Shown piece by piece: positions 22,960 through 36,700 of a stretch of 64,000 nucleotides of DNA. The number at the start of each line of letters is the position of its first letter. Positions within the stretch are counted from its first letter, which is position 1. A program made the translations under genes and the position numbers. Under the pieces are notes generated by a model. That model made no database searches and was not told the DNA's origin. It worked only from the letters and a program-made list of their open reading frames with translations. Source of the DNA: Atherinomorus stipes (lineage: Eukaryota; Chordata; Actinopteri; Atheriniformes; Atherinidae); the NCBI GenBank assembly GCA_023101725.1, contig JALJCO010013382.1:366001-430000 (forward strand), in the 5' to 3' direction.

Positions 22960-25430
22960 TCTTGAGAGGAAAAAGTAAATGAATCAGTGATTTTTTTTAT
23001 TTTCTTGTTCATTTTTTTTAAAACAACGTGTTGGCTGAAACAAATGAAGCTATTTGTGATAACCTTAATCCTTGAACCCCAAAATGAAAAAAAGGTAGGA
23101 CAGAAAAATGTAAGGAGAAACACATGCTATGCATTGTTTTAAATAAAATGTTGATAGCAAGAGTTTTAGCTTATTCATGAAAAAATGGAAATGGTACAAA
23201 CAACTTAGTGATGCTTAAAAAAGAAAAAACGAACAATAAAACAGCTCAGGGAACATGGAGCAACTAACAGGTCATTATAACAGGTAACAGGTCATTTATG
23301 GGGTAGAAGAGCACATGAAAGGGGCAGAGACTAAGAAGATGAACACCCTCAAACTTTCTGTAAATGTAGTTCCTTATGCCTTCAACAAATGCAGGCTACA
23401 GCTTTGTCCTGGAAAGGAGAAGCCATATATGAACATGATCCAAACACACAGATATCATCTGTGTGCCAAGTTCCTTTAAAATGGACTAAAACATAGTGGG
23501 AAAAAACTTAAAATGTAAGATTCTTTAAAAAACAAACAAAAAAAAAACAAAACAAAACATGGATAGAGCACCAAAGAAGAAAGAAAGGTACCATACAGAT
23601 TATAATCACTCATTTTATTTGCTTGCATATCAGATAATACAGTACGAAGGTGTATTAGTGCCTAACTGGTAGTTTGCACGTCCTGAAAGACTGAAATCCA
23701 TATTATATTATATTATATTATATTATATTATATTATATTATATTATATTATATTATATTATATTATATTATATTATTACAAATAGAAACCTGAATTTTTG
23801 AAAATATAAGGTTCTTCAGTTCATACAGCTTCCACTAGGTGGCGCAGTTGTTCTGAGTGGTGTAAATAAAAGCTGTGCAAATGTAACAGATAATGCTTAG
23901 CAAAAATTACAGTTGTAAACATTAGAGTTTAATGCTGTTTGTTTTGTGATGACTTTGAATCTATTTCTTTCTCTGTTGATGAACCAGTTTATTTTGATAA
24001 GCACAAAGAGGAGAAAAGTTCATGCAAAGAATAGGAAAAAAGCTTCTCTGTATTAATCTGTGTAAAAACATATACGATTAAATGATAATAAAGGCAAATC
24101 TAGTTCTTTGCCAGACTCAAAGAATGGTGGCAGTAGATCAGTTCCAGTGGAGAGAGTTTTCAGGAGATCTTCTGTCCTATGGGGTCTCCTGTTTTTTTTT
24201 TTTTATCAGGACTTGTGTGAACAGACGGGGGTTGACCCGGTCAGGTCGAAGTGAAAAACAAATAGAGGTTTCTGAGAGGACGGAAAGGATGTCAGGCATT
24301 TTAATAGGAACTGAAGGCAGTCATATGTTATGTTCCAGTTTTCAAACAGTAAATGTGGCGTAATCACAATAGCAAAACAAAAACTTGAAAAAAAATAAAC
24401 ATAGATGTACTTATGTTTATAAATGAGAGGAAACCTGATATTAAAACATTGTGTTTGCTCAGCACCTTTAACACTCAGGCATGATGCAACATTCAGGGTT
24501 GGATCCAAAGTGCAAAGGCTGCACTTGCTTGCACAAGAAACACTATTTGTTATTGACTCTTTAATTTGATTTGAAGAGTGATTAAAAATCTGCAGACAGT
24601 TGTTCGGCTCGGCTGGAGTGTTAGGAAATATCCTGGATAAAGTTCAGGTATCTAAGCAAAAAGGGAGGCAGACAGAGATAAAGAGGAGGGGGAAGAGGTG
24701 GCACTTCAGGGTTTGTAAAGTCTTGTATGGATGTTCTAGAAACGACCTCAGTTAACCACTTACTAGTTTACTGGAATGCAGAGAGTGAACATGCATGGTG
24801 ATTCCTCTGCATGTGCGCCTTAATGCTCCTCATCTTGACACAGAAAACATCCCCTTTCCAGTTAAATGCACGAGACACAGAATTAAATCTGGATGTAAAC
24901 CTCAAGTTGCTAATTACACACACTTTCATATGCAGTAACACAGGAAGCCGCTGCTGTGTATGCATCTCAGACATAGACATACTTTTCTTGATTGGGGTTA
25001 TTGGGTGAATGCAACTTTGAAAAAAGTTCTTAGGGGATTTCTCTTTAAAAATGGAACTTATTTTCTCTTCAACACAAGACAGTCAGTAGAAAAACAAGGA
25101 AAAAAAACTTTTATTAATTCAACTAGGGATAATTTGTTTGGAGCAGTTTGTTTTATAAAAATCACAAGATACAGACTAAGAAGCAAGTTACAAGTGCAGT
25201 GGATCTATTAAGGGACAGATACCTAAACAGATTCTTTCTTTAGTCTCCACATTTGTACAAAATATATCATTTTTGCTGTATTTAACTTCTTGTTTTTCTT
25301 TCCTTTTTTCCCACAGCTGACTGTCACCATGGAGATCTGATGCAATCCACTGGTTTCCTTATTTCTGACACTTTATAGTTTATTGCTGAAATGGGCAATA
25401 AAAATTGATTGATACAGCACACTATTTTTT
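22960..25430. other. Intergenic spacer, no gene seen
   Basis: AT-rich sequence with only short chance ORFs. The one structured part is the (TATTA)n array at 23701-23777. Confidence 0.5.
23701..23777. repeat. Perfect (TATTA)n microsatellite
   Basis: Fifteen uninterrupted TATTA units, 77 bases without a mismatch, in the PSME1-PCK2 spacer. The lack of interruptions suggests an active, polymorphic repeat. Confidence 0.95.
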
Positions 25431-25433
25431 ACC

Positions 25434-25979
25434 TTTAAAGGTACAGTGTGTAAAAAAAAAAAACAAAGGTCAATGGCAGAAATATTTAATCTATAATTTA
25501 AAACTGTTTCTATTGATGTGTAATTGCTTCACTAGAATAGCTGTTATGTTTATTTTCTTAGAATGAGTCATTTACATCTACTTGCTGGGGGTGCACGTAC
25601 ATGGAGGCTGCCATATTTATGCCACCGTTTTTACTACAGTGTCCCTGAATGGACAAAACGATGTGTGTGTGAAGTGAGAACCCTCTAAACTTTAAAACTG
25701 CTGTACCAGCTTTGTTTAATGGGAGTTAGAGCACTGTTTGGCATAAGAAATGCCTTAAAAGACATAAAAAGTAGTTACTCAGAGTACAGTCATATCTACA
25801 CCCGAGACCACTAGATCCTTTCACAGATGAAAACATTATGTCTGGGCGAATTTTGGCCGCTAGCGGCCACCGTACATTCACAACAGTGCTTGGAATATGA
25901 AGTAATTTGAAAGAAAACATCTTTTCTTTCAAATACCCATCTTTACCACTAGATGTCAGTAATTTTCACGTACCTTTAA
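25434..25979 (+). mobile_element. MITE family A, copy 1
   Basis: The left end TTTAAAGGTACAGTGTG and right end ACGTACCTTTAA are inverted. The interior shares extended sequence with 29555-30054 (opposite orientation) and 39831-40327 (same orientation), such as TAGCTGTTATGTTTATTTTC and ACTAGATGTCAGTAATT. No coding capacity. Confidence 0.75.
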
Positions 25980-25999
25980 CACCCCCCTGCGCAAAAAAA

Positions 26000-26215
26000 A
26001 AAAAAAAAGAATCATAAAATATTAAATAACATCTTGTATACAGCTGGGATACAGGTACAAAACAAATATGCAAGTATAGACTTGTCAGAAAATACAAGTA
26101 AATATTACAAGTCAGTAAATACAAGTTAATTGTTTTGTATTTACTGACTTGCAGAAGATTCACATGAAGATTTGATTTATACCTGTTTTTATTACAGTTT
26201 CAAATATGGAGGTAC
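26000..26215 (+). repeat. Short copy of the TACAAGTCAGAAAATA array
   Basis: Three to four units of the type CAAGTCAGTAAATACAAGTT, followed by AGATTTGATTTATACCTGT. The same unit and the same 3' flank occur in the long array at 32930-34120 in PCK2 intron 1, so both belong to one dispersed element. Confidence 0.6.
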
Positions 26216-26539
26216 GGGTTAAAAACATCTCTCATGTTACCAAACTTGTGTCCCTATAGCTCTGCAATTGAGCTAATTATCAAAATTAGAAAGCAATGAT
26301 TCATTACCATAACACGCGAAAATATGTGCCTCTTGCAACATTTGTTACATGTCTGAACGTGTCAATTTTTAATCTCTTTCAGCAGCCATCAGGATGCCTT
26401 TTTTTTTTTTTTATAACAACCCATTGCCTCTAATTATTGTATTACATGTTGTAGACATACAGGTTATTGTCATTGTGTACATGACTTGAATAGATTGTGG
26501 CCGTGTTCTTTTTCTCACAAACAATCCTGGATCAAACTG

Positions 26540-26728
26540 TTGGGTTAAAAAGGGACCAACTACTTTCTGGGTTATTTCAACCCAGAAATTTGGGTTGTTG
26601 CCCCAACTTCTGGGTTAAATAACCCAACATTGTAGTCAACATAACCCAGCTTCTGGGTCAAATATCCAAATTGAAAGTTGGCCCAAAAAATAACCCAATT
26701 TTCTGGATTGGTCCCCTTTTTAACCCAT
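26540..26728. repeat. Inverted-repeat element built from AACCCA/TGGGTT motifs
   Basis: Outer arms TGGGTTAAAAAGGGACCAA and TTGGTCCCCTTTTTAACCCA are inverse of one another. The interior repeats AACCCAGAA / TTCTGGGTT several times in both orientations. Non-coding, MITE-like. Confidence 0.75.
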
Positions 26729-27192
26729 AATGGGTTATTTTTTATCCAAGAGGTTTTAGTGTGCAGGGTATCGCAGGAAGGGGATTTCCACCCTGTGTGA
26801 TCAATTTTTAAGGAAATGAAGTTCCTTAGGACGGGGATTATTTGTCACCAGTAAGTTATTTTGATGTTTGACGGCTGTCCTTTGTGTTTAAAACTATCAC
26901 ATATGTATAAGGTGGAGGACGTGCAGATGTTTAGGTTTGGACTTTTTCTGCAGTTATATGCACTTTTTTAACCTGACAACTAGAAATTCTCTGAAATTAT
27001 GTCATTATAGAGGGCAGAGGAGCCAGGACATGAAGCAAACAAAAGTCAAAGTTACACATTTTAACTGTACTTATGCAAAAACTGGCCATGAAGCACCTTC
27101 CCGCGGGGTTGTGCAGACGTTTATTCATGGTTGTAGAGTGTAAAACATTCAACCCTTGTGCAGCAAAGAAGTCAGTAGGTTCAGATACACAG

Positions 27193-27646
27193 TTAAAGAC
27201 ACACAATGTAACTTTTAGACCTTAAAAATATACGTTTCTGACTTGTTTTGATGGCACACCAACATTCATTATATTCATATATATTTGGAGGCGTCACTGC
27301 CCAGAGGCGTCCCGGGGCTCAGAAACAGCAGTATGTAAGTTTCCCATCCAGGACGTGACTGACGCACCGTGTCACTTACTAGCAAACGGTTATGAACCAG
27401 ATATGAACACAGCGGGTGTTTTGAATGCGCATCATGGAGGACTCTAAAGAAATGCAAGGAAACATTACTGGAGGAAGAGAGGAAAAGAAAGAGAGGAAGA
27501 GACAGAACAAGAGTCAAGATAAGACTGTCTTTAACTGGCTGGAGTGAATCACAGTACAGGTACGATACAAGATGGATGCTAGTTTAGCTGCTGATAGGGG
27601 GTGCGTCACTGAGAAAACTGCTAAAAGTTTAATTGTGTGTCTTTAA
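27193..27646. mobile_element. MITE with TTAAAGACACACAAT termini
   Basis: The left end TTAAAGACACACAATGTAAC pairs with the right end AAGTTTAATTGTGTGTCTTTAA. The 454-base interior is non-coding. The termini resemble in style, not sequence, the TTAAAGG ends of families A and B. Confidence 0.75.
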
Positions 27647-27649
27647 GTG

Positions 27650-29550
27650 TCACTAGTTCAGTAAATTGGCCAACTGTCCTCATCTTAGTACAAAAGAACA
27701 GGAGGGCAATTGGTTTATTGACTGAAGTCTGTCTGGCTCCACAATGGCGTGGGTAGGAGGAGGAGTCCCTCTTCAGCTTGTCCATAAAGGACAAAAACAA
27801 ATGACAAACATTTTAGTAAGAAGCAAATTTGCACTATGTGTAATAGTGAAAGCTTTTTCATGCTTATCCTTGCGGTTATTCTTTTGTTACTTCTGCATCA
27901 AAGCAAAGGACATGATTCATTCATCACAGTCATCTCCGAGGGTTTTTACAGATTCAGTCCAAATCAGCCGTTTTTATTGAAGCACAGCTTTAATTCAAAT
28001 GAACAAATCAATTACAAGATTTTACAACATAAGCAAAGATCCTGCAATGCTGTTGAAAACAAATTGGACATAATGGGCTCCCTGTGTGTCTTAGAATCAC
28101 ATGATGGTGTATTTGCTGAATCCCTTTGAACTTCTTTACTTTCTTTGTCACTAACATTGCAGCCGATAAGGTTTTACAAACCAAGATCACGCTGATGTTG
28201 CTCTGTGAAAATAAGAACACTGCAACTCAAAGTTCTCATGCATCGCACACACTTACACTACCATTTAATATCTAACCCCCTCATTCCTGCATTTCTGAAT
28301 GTTCCCTTTCATAACCAGGGACTGCAGCTGTGGGCGGGCGCATGCATTCATTCTGCGGGCATGCGTTACCCGTGTGCTGCAGGAGTCTCTTGCAATGGCT
28401 GCTGACTCTGCAGGTCCTATCAGTGACCATGAGAAATGAGGGTGAAGTTTAACCAGACATGTTGGACTGTTGTATCTCTCTTTATCTATAATCTACAATG
28501 TGCTCGACAGACCGACCCCCAGCCTATGACTCCCCCTCGTCTCTCAGCTATGTGTGCAAGTAAAGAGACCCCTCCCCTAACTCACAGACAGAAACATTAA
28601 CAGGAAACTTGACACTAGTAACACTAGAATAAAATGCAAGTTTTCTGCTGGGTCATTAGTGAAAGTTAAAACTATATGACTCCTACAACATCAATAATGT
28701 GAAAGTGGTACAAGAAAATTCTTGTAGCCAGTAACCTGAGTGTTTAACTCGTATCAAAAGAGAAAACAAAATGCTAAAACAGCATATAACACATTTCTAA
28801 ATTTAGATTCCTTTTTGACATGGAGGAAATGCTCAGCTGGAACTCACATAACTCCTCAACAAGGCTTAAATGGCTCTCAGAGCATCATACAAGTCCTTAA
28901 GTTCAGTTTTTCTGTATGTTTAAATGAAAACCATAACCAAGAGTAATCATATTTCAATACAGATGAAGCTGGGGTAAAACTGCTTTCAGACAAATAGATG
29001 CATCAATAATTGGGACTGAACGGCAGCTCATTAAAATTCAGCATCAAATTATAGTGAAATTAAACATTTCCAGGCTGTATCCAGATTTCAAATCCACAGA
29101 GAACGTAAGGAGTGAACAGAGATATGCAACAGGTCACCGTAGTCTAAAGGAAGGAAAGAAGCTTCACCCAGCTTTTTTTTTTGTCTGGCAAGATAGAAGA
29201 AACTGGATTTTTTCCTATACTGAAGCTTAAGTTTTCAATATGAAATCTAAAACTTAAATTCTCATCAATTAAAAACAACCCAAAATACTTGTATTGAGCC
29301 ATAAATGAATTATTACATAGACAAATTTCTAAATTATAACTGTTTTATAAACAGGTCATAGGGTGATAGGGTTTTGTTTCAGTTTTGTAAAGCACTTTGT
29401 GCTAATTTTTTTTGTATGAAAAGCGTTACAGAAATAAAGCTTTGATTTATTGATTGATTATAGGTCTTCAGAGATTTTTTTTTCTTTTCTTAGTACATGA
29501 CAAAAGCATGATTGCTGCAAGTTCATGTCAAAATGACCAATTTGAAGGAA
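27650..29550. other. Intergenic spacer, no gene seen
   Basis: No ORF with a recognisable product. An L2-like LINE tail lies near 29380-29460 (AAAGCACTTTGTGC, then AATAAAGCTTTGATTTATTG). Confidence 0.45.
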
Positions 29551-29554
29551 TATG

Positions 29555-30054
29555 AGGTACAGTGTGCAAGAATTACTTACTATGGGTATAGTAATGACTT
29601 CATATGCTATGCCAAGCACTGGTGTTAATGTACGGTGGCCACCAGTGGCCAAAATTTTTCCGCAGATTACAATATTTTCAGCTGTAAGTGGATCCAGTGG
29701 TCTCAGGTGTAGCTATGACTGTACTACAGGTACTACTCTCAATGCCTTTTAAGGCATAACTTATCCCATTAAAGCTGGTACAGCAGTTGTAAAAGTTCAG
29801 AGGGTTCTCACTTCACACACATTGTTTTGTCCATTTTGGGAACATCGTAGTAAAAATGGTGGCACAAATATGGCAGCCTCCGTGTACAGTATGTGGACCC
29901 CCAACAGTTAAATATAAATGACTAATTCAAAGAAAAAAAACATATAACAGCCATTCTAGTGAAACGATTACACATCTTTAAAAACAGAGTTTTGAATTAT
30001 ATGTTACATTTTTTTGCCATTGACCCTTGGTTTTGTAACACACTGTACCTTTAA
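29555..30054 (-). mobile_element. MITE family A, copy 2 (inverted relative to copy 1)
   Basis: The reverse-complement relative of 25434-25979. It ends CACACTGTACCTTTAAA at the right and GAGGTACAGTGTG at the left. With copy 1 it makes an inverted pair about 3.6 kb apart between PSME1 and PCK2. Confidence 0.75.
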
Positions 30055-30239
30055 AAGAGATTGCAATGGCAAAGTCTTTGGTTTAGTGTTGAATTTGGGA
30101 TGTTAGAGTCGCTGTGAAGAGGATTTTACTAACTTGTTGCATCGCTTTGAAAATAAAAAGTGTACATTAAAGAAAATGGCTCGACAGAGGCATGTAACAA
30201 ACTGTACTTTGTGTACTCTCCTCTGACTGTTCATTTCCC

Positions 30240-30600
30240 AAGTGTGAATCTGTTTCCGCGCTTTCGCTCGTACTTCCGGTGTGCTTCGGACCAGCTGCGC
30301 TCGCGCCAGTTTACGTTCAACGGCTGGGGAACTTCTGAGACTTGCGTCATCCAGCAGGGACAGCCAGCGGGCTCGAGCCCAGAGATGACACTTCAGGATG
30401 GACACAACCTGTGAAGAAGTAAACAGGATATGTAAATGCTGAAGCAGAAGCGCCTCCTCCCGCTTCTCCTCCGAGCCGAGCCGGTGACCAGCGTTTGAAC
30501 TTTGCTTTAAAAGCGGCGACCCGCCGGAGGACTTTGCGGACTTATCTGTCCACTGTGGTCGCGGGGGCAGGGGGCAGAGGCAGGGGCAGGGCAGCATCCA
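30240..30600 (+). promoter_or_regulatory. CpG- and G-rich stretch upstream of PCK2
   Basis: The base composition changes abruptly from AT-rich spacer to CpG-rich sequence (TTTCCGCGCTTTCGCTCG, CAGCTGCGCTCGCGCC). It ends in a run of G-tracts at 30563-30591 that could form a G-quadruplex. It lies 180-540 bases upstream of the PCK2 start codon, so it is the most likely promoter region or first-exon area. No TATA box was identified. A 164-residue minus-strand frame across it looks like nothing known and is probably a composition artefact. Confidence 0.5.
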
Positions 30601-30781
30601 GTTAACTGCTCACCAAGGTGTTTTTCTGCTAATGTACACTCGAAGCAAAGTGCAAGGTCCCCTCAGATATGAGCTGTGAAGGGCTCTAGCAACTGTCGAC
30701 CGCTTTTTCCTCCACACATAACTTATATGTGCCTTTTTAAACACTTAATTTTAAAATAATAATTTAAGTTTAGCCCTAAAG

Positions 30782-33700
30782 ATGTCGTGCCTTTTATTAG
30801 GAGTCATACGAAGGTGAGTATTTCTTTCTATTTGTATTTTTTATTTATTTATTTGTACTTGGTGTGAAGACAGACTGTACTGTACTTTATCTGTGCATTC
30901 ATCTTTTACCTTGAGCTTAAATTTGACGATATACCCACAGAAATAAATAAAAATTGCAGGATTATTTAGCTATATATATGTAATAAATGCAAAATTACCT
31001 ACTAAATGTTGTTAGGCAATTATTTAGGCTGTTTATTTATTATGAATCATTGCTAAGTTACTAGAATCAATTTGAACTTGTTAAATGTTTCTTGTCTACC
31101 AGCAACTTTGTTTACTCCAGTTGAAACTTGTCAGACTGGATTTCAATGGCTTTGAGGAAACTTTTTTTTTTCTCTGCCTTTGTGAATCAAGTGACACTTA
31201 AAAGTAGTTTGTGTGTTTCAAAATATCTTCCTGCAATTCCCCAAGGCTTTATGATGAAGCCACATCACAGGAAGCCTGGAGCCAAAGTGAGCACTCAGCT
31301 GATTTATTTGTGTGCTTTAATTTATCATTGAAGATGCATGTAAAAAGTGTGACACTGTGTTAGAGCATGTGTGGTAGCACCACTGTTCCTGTGTATTCTG
31401 TTTGCCTTTCTGCCTGATGGACTGTTAATGGCAGGAGCGGTGACTGAATGTCCCGGAGCGTGATCCGTGTGTTTTTCCTGTGTACTCACACCAGGAGGGA
31501 GGCTAATGTATTGCAGCACGTGTGCATGTTCTCTCCAGCTTGAGTAGACTCTGCCCCTTGGAGGCCTTTGACTTGGACCTGTCAGGGCGTCAAAGGGGGA
31601 GTGTAGGTGTGTCGGCCTGTGGTGTGTGATGATTGGGCTGCTGCGTTGGAGGTGTGTTTTCAGGATAAGTTTTCAGCTGGAAGCCAGAGATAACCACAGG
31701 ATTGAGTCATTCCCTTGGCTGTCTCTACATAAATCTTGCAAAAGTGGTCAAAAAGCATGATTCTTGAATCCCTTAGGTGTGGGAACGGGAAACTGAGACA
31801 AAAGGCTTGAGACGATGGGAAAATAAGGAGCAGAGGTTATCAGAGTTTGCTCCAAAAAGATGCAGCTTCCTTTAGCCTCAGGAGGAAAACTAACCATCAG
31901 AGAGCTTTGAAATTCAATCCAGGCCATCTCCTGTCTTAATCCTAGTCACACTGAGGATAATATTCTGCACCATCCTGCTGGTTATTTAAATTAGCAGCAC
32001 AACAGGGTGGATTTTAAGGGGCATAATTGGTTTACTGTGTATGATGAACCAGCTACATGGTTAACTGAAAGACTGGCTCATTGAAGATCAGGGAAAAATG
32101 TCTTTATTTTTTAGGTTTCTGGGACAAGGGTCAATGAGAGGAGCTGTTATTATTTGTCCAGTTTCCCTTCATTGATCTTTCATTGATCTGCTTAGTTAAA
32201 GGAATGATTAAATCTCAGGTTAGTAGGTTAAAACTTGCGCTGTAGGAAGAGAGAAAGAAGAAAACCCACAAACTCATGACCTGGTGGATCATCAGACATT
32301 TTTAAAGCTAAAAGGATTCTTTGATCTTATAGATGAATTTCTGTCAGATTTGGTGCAGATATTCCTGGTTTCCAGAAGCTTCTTCCTGGGATATTTGGGG
32401 TTTCCTCCTCAAGTGAGATCCCTTAGCATCTATTGCTAGGATTTAGTTACGTCAGCATCGACTTTTGTTAGTGGAAGCCAAAGTTAAGCCATCTAAGAGC
32501 ATGCCCACATGCTAAAGTTAGATGGTGAACACAAAAACCATCAAACCTCATGTCAGCGTTTTCATTGTAAGCGTGTTGGCATGCTGATGTCAGTGTTTAA
32601 CATACACTCACACACAGCCGTTGGCATGGTCAGTGAAAGATGCACATGCTACAGTTACATGTGTGTGCCAGTATTGTTATTCATACTCTTACTGAGAAAT
32701 TCACTATCTTGAATTACACGTGATATACAGTATGATAGTCATATGGAGCTAGGATGGGGACATAATTATAACTTCCCAGCAGACACTACATTGTATTAAC
32801 GTTGGTTGTTGGTTGGATATGGGTTGCAACGTAGGAGTACAACATTGTTTCAAAGTTACATCAACGTCAAGTGCCTGCTGGGTTGTTTCTAAAGTGTTGT
32901 ATCTTTCCGTTTGTAAGTGCAACAAGTGCAGATACAAGTTAAATCTACAAGTATATATTAATTCTGCAACTTGGAGAATCTGAGCAAATTTTACAGGTCA
33001 GAAAATAAAAGAAAAAAAAGGCAAACCTTAAGATAAAAGTACAAGTCAAAGTACTAGTCAGAAAATTCTAGTATATTTTACAAGTCTGAAAATAAAAGTA
33101 CATTTTACAATCATAAAATACCAGCAAATTTTACTTGTCTGAAAATATAAGTACTTTTTACAAATCAGAAAATTCAAGTTTGTTTTTAGAAGTAAAACAA
33201 TACTAGTATTTTTTACAAGCTAGATGATAATAAACTTTACAAGTCAGAAAAATACTAGTACATGTTACCTGCCAAAAAATACCTGTAAATTTTACAGGTC
33301 AACTGATAGTATGCTTTACAAGTTAAATAATAGTAAATTTAAAAATTAAAAACAAATACTACTAAATTTTACAAGTCAGAACATACTAGTACATTTTACT
33401 TGTAAAAAAAAATGCTATTACATTCTACTTGTAAAAATACCAGTACATCTTACAAATAAAAAATACAAGTTGGTTTTACAAGTAAAACAAAATTAGTACA
33501 TTTTACAAGCTAGATTATACTAGCAAAAAAAAAAGTAAGAAAATTACTAGTACGGCACATGTCAGAAAATACTTGTCAATTTTACAAGTCAACTAATAGT
33601 ATGTTTTACAAGTTGAATAATTGTAAATTCTACAATTAAAAACAAATACTTGAAAAATTTTATAATTCAGAGTATACTAGTAAATTTTACTATTAAAAAA

Positions 33701-36700
33701 ATGCTATTACATTCTACTCATAAAAATACCAGTACAATTTACAAGTAAAAAAGTAGAATTTAGCTTTCTGTTTGATATTTTTATTGATGTGTATACAAAA
33801 ACAAAGCAGGTGGTCCCTCATTCTCGGGTGCACTCGGTATCAAAATATGTGTATACGCCATTAGTTTTTTACAATTATTTTAGAACCAATGACAACAGAG
33901 AGAAAGAAAGACAAAGGAAATACAAGTCAGTTTTACAAGTTACATAATACTAGTACATTTTACAAGTTTGATAATAGAGTAAATTTTAGAAATAAAAAAT
34001 GTGACCAAAATCTTACAAATCAGAAAATTTGTTAAATTTACTTGGATTTTCATACTTTCAGAGTGAATCCATACCTTAATGTAGATTTGATTTATACCTG
34101 TATTTGAGATCAAAGTTAGAAAACCTTTGTCCTAGCTTCATATACTGCAGCTTTGCTGGAAATAAAACAAGATCTCATTTCTGTCTACGGCAGTTTGTAT
34201 TTTCAGCATAAACTGCGCTGCGTTGATGATTAATTACTCTTACACCAAAGGTACAGGTAAGTGTTTGTAAGGGAGTTTGAACCCTGTCACTGTTAGATGT
34301 TCTGCTTTCTTGTTGAGTTACATCCTATCTAATATGTCATTATAAACTCCCCACCATGCCCACAGCTCGTGCCCTTTGCACATGCAGATCAGGTTTACGT
34401 GTTTATCTGCATGCATTAGTACAATGTGTATATGTGTGTGATGTGCATGCAATAACAGAGTGGGGAAGCCACGTGCCTGCACTTGACCCTGCAACAGTGT
34501 TGGTCTTTAAAACATACGTCAAAGGGAAAAGGTGTGGCTTGTATTGCCTGTTAAATTGTTTATATTTTCTATGGATTCTTACTTGAGTGTAAAGAATGTT
34601 AATTTAAATTTTTTTCACATCCACACCAATTGGATGTTCAGTCGTTAGACCATTGCTGGCGACAGACAGGAAGCGCACACAGCTTTGTGTTTTACCAGTA
34701 AACATAGCAACAGCCCACTTACTGGCACGTGTATGTGAATATTATGCAGCTGGCAAACAAAAGGCTGGCCCTTCTCTTTATGCAGAGAAGTCGCTTTTCA
34801 GCTTGCACGTAACTAAGACGTCTCATTATCACCACTGCTTTGGTTAAGGTTTGGGTTAGGTGCATACCAAATGAGTGCCAGCACCAAATCCTGGCCAGCT
34901 GGTTTCCTGCAACTAGTATTTGTGGGTTTTTTTCTTCACTTTCTTTGTCCAGAAAGGCACAAACAAGACCAGGAAAACAAATATCACATCTGCCACATGA
35001 AAACCAGAAGATGAAACACTGAGACTCTGATAACAAGTGTGATGGAAGTGTAACTCCAGTAATTCACTCCTGCAGTCATCAGTAAACATTGAAGAATTCA
35101 TGATGTTTTCCTCTTTCAGGCACGGTGGTGTTGGGGCAAGTGTTGGGGTTCGGTCCCTGGCCTCCATCCCCTCGCTACCACCGGCAGTGGCTGACTTTGT
35201 GAAGGGAGCGGTGGACGAGTGTAAGCCCGCTAATGTCCATGTTGTGACTGGGACGCCGGAGGAAACAGCCAACATCCTGGCGGGGCTGGAGAAGGATGGC
35301 ATGGTGAAGAGGCTCCCCAAATACGAGAACTGGTGAGGGTTGTGTTGTTCACTGGCGATCCACCAAACACGCTTTTTAAAGTAGTTCCAGCTGTGTCATA
35401 CTCTCACTTGTTCTGTGTTTGACAGCTGGTTGGCACGTACAGACCCGAAAGATGTGGCGAGGGTGGAGAGTAAAACCGTAATTGTAACCAAAAACCAAAG
35501 AGACACCATCCCTATCCCTGCTGGAGGGGTGAAGAGCCAACTGGGTAGCTGGATGAGCGAGTCTGATTGGCAGAAAGCCAGACAAGAGCGTTTTCCCGGC
35601 TGCATGGCAGGTTTGTTTCAGGATGGAACGGAAATCCGTCTGTTTTAACTACCAATTTAAACTTTTTTAACTGTCTAGTTTTGTAAAATTAATAAATAAA
35701 TAAATAAAACTCTTCTAAATCTTCACAGGTATAGAATAAAGATTTACAGTGGCATACGAAAGTTTACATACACTCCCATTTAAGAAAATGCTAAATTCAC
35801 AACAGTAATTCGAATAACAAGAAGCTAAAAAGAAATAATAAGAAAAAATGTACTAAATTATAATTAGTAAAATAAAAGATTGATTTTGAATTGTGATTTT
35901 AAAAATTAATTTAAAAAACAAAACTGTCGCAAAGAAATTAGGGCACATTGCTCATGAACAGTGGACCAAAATATCTGTAAACAGGTGCAGACGTGTGATT
36001 GGACGTTACAGAAAACACTTGATTGCAGTGATTGTCTGAAAGTGTTGCTCAACAAAATTTTAGTTCAGGAGCCCCATAATACTTGTTTGCTTGTTTTATT
36101 TTTTGTTTGTTTATTTTTAATATTTCCGTTGAACAACAATTCAAAATCAGTGTAAAAATTTTCATAGAATTTTTAATTTGTTTTTACTTTTGCCAATTTC
36201 AACTTATTTCACTGATAGACGATTTTTTTTCCATCTTAAATAGGTGTGTATGGAAACTTTCTGTGTGCAAAATATAGTAAATGCATAAGAATGAAACTGA
36301 GAAATAATTGATGAGAAAGTGATTTGATATATTTCAAAGGCAGCGTTTCACTGCTCTGTTTGATTAAAAGTTGTAAACCTGTTTCAGCGGAAACTGCTCA
36401 GAGCCTCTGATGAGTGTTTAATCAGGAAGGTACTTTGCCCCTGTAGTCACAGCGCAGCCATCACTGATGTCCCAGCTGCATCGCAGCAAGCTTAAAGCAA
36501 ACTTTAAAGAACCCCTCCCAGCTTTTACTCTGACATATTAGAAGTTAAAAGATGATTTTTTTAAAAAAGAAAACTGAATCAGATATACAGTATTTGTGTT
36601 GACACAATTAGAGGTAAATAATCTGGGATGTGTAGTGATGGTAAAAGGCCACAAGGGGGCGGCAGAGGCGACTTTGTTAACATCAAAAGTTCTACTAAGA

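Noticed and set aside
30103..30597. 164-residue minus-strand ORF, the second longest uninterrupted unassigned frame in the spacer
   Set aside because: It lies in the CpG-rich stretch before PCK2, has no recognisable domain, and overlaps an open plus frame. It is more likely an effect of base composition.
32930..34090. CRISPR-like array
   Set aside because: Units are degenerate, not separated by unique spacers of constant size, and the locus is an intron of a vertebrate gene.
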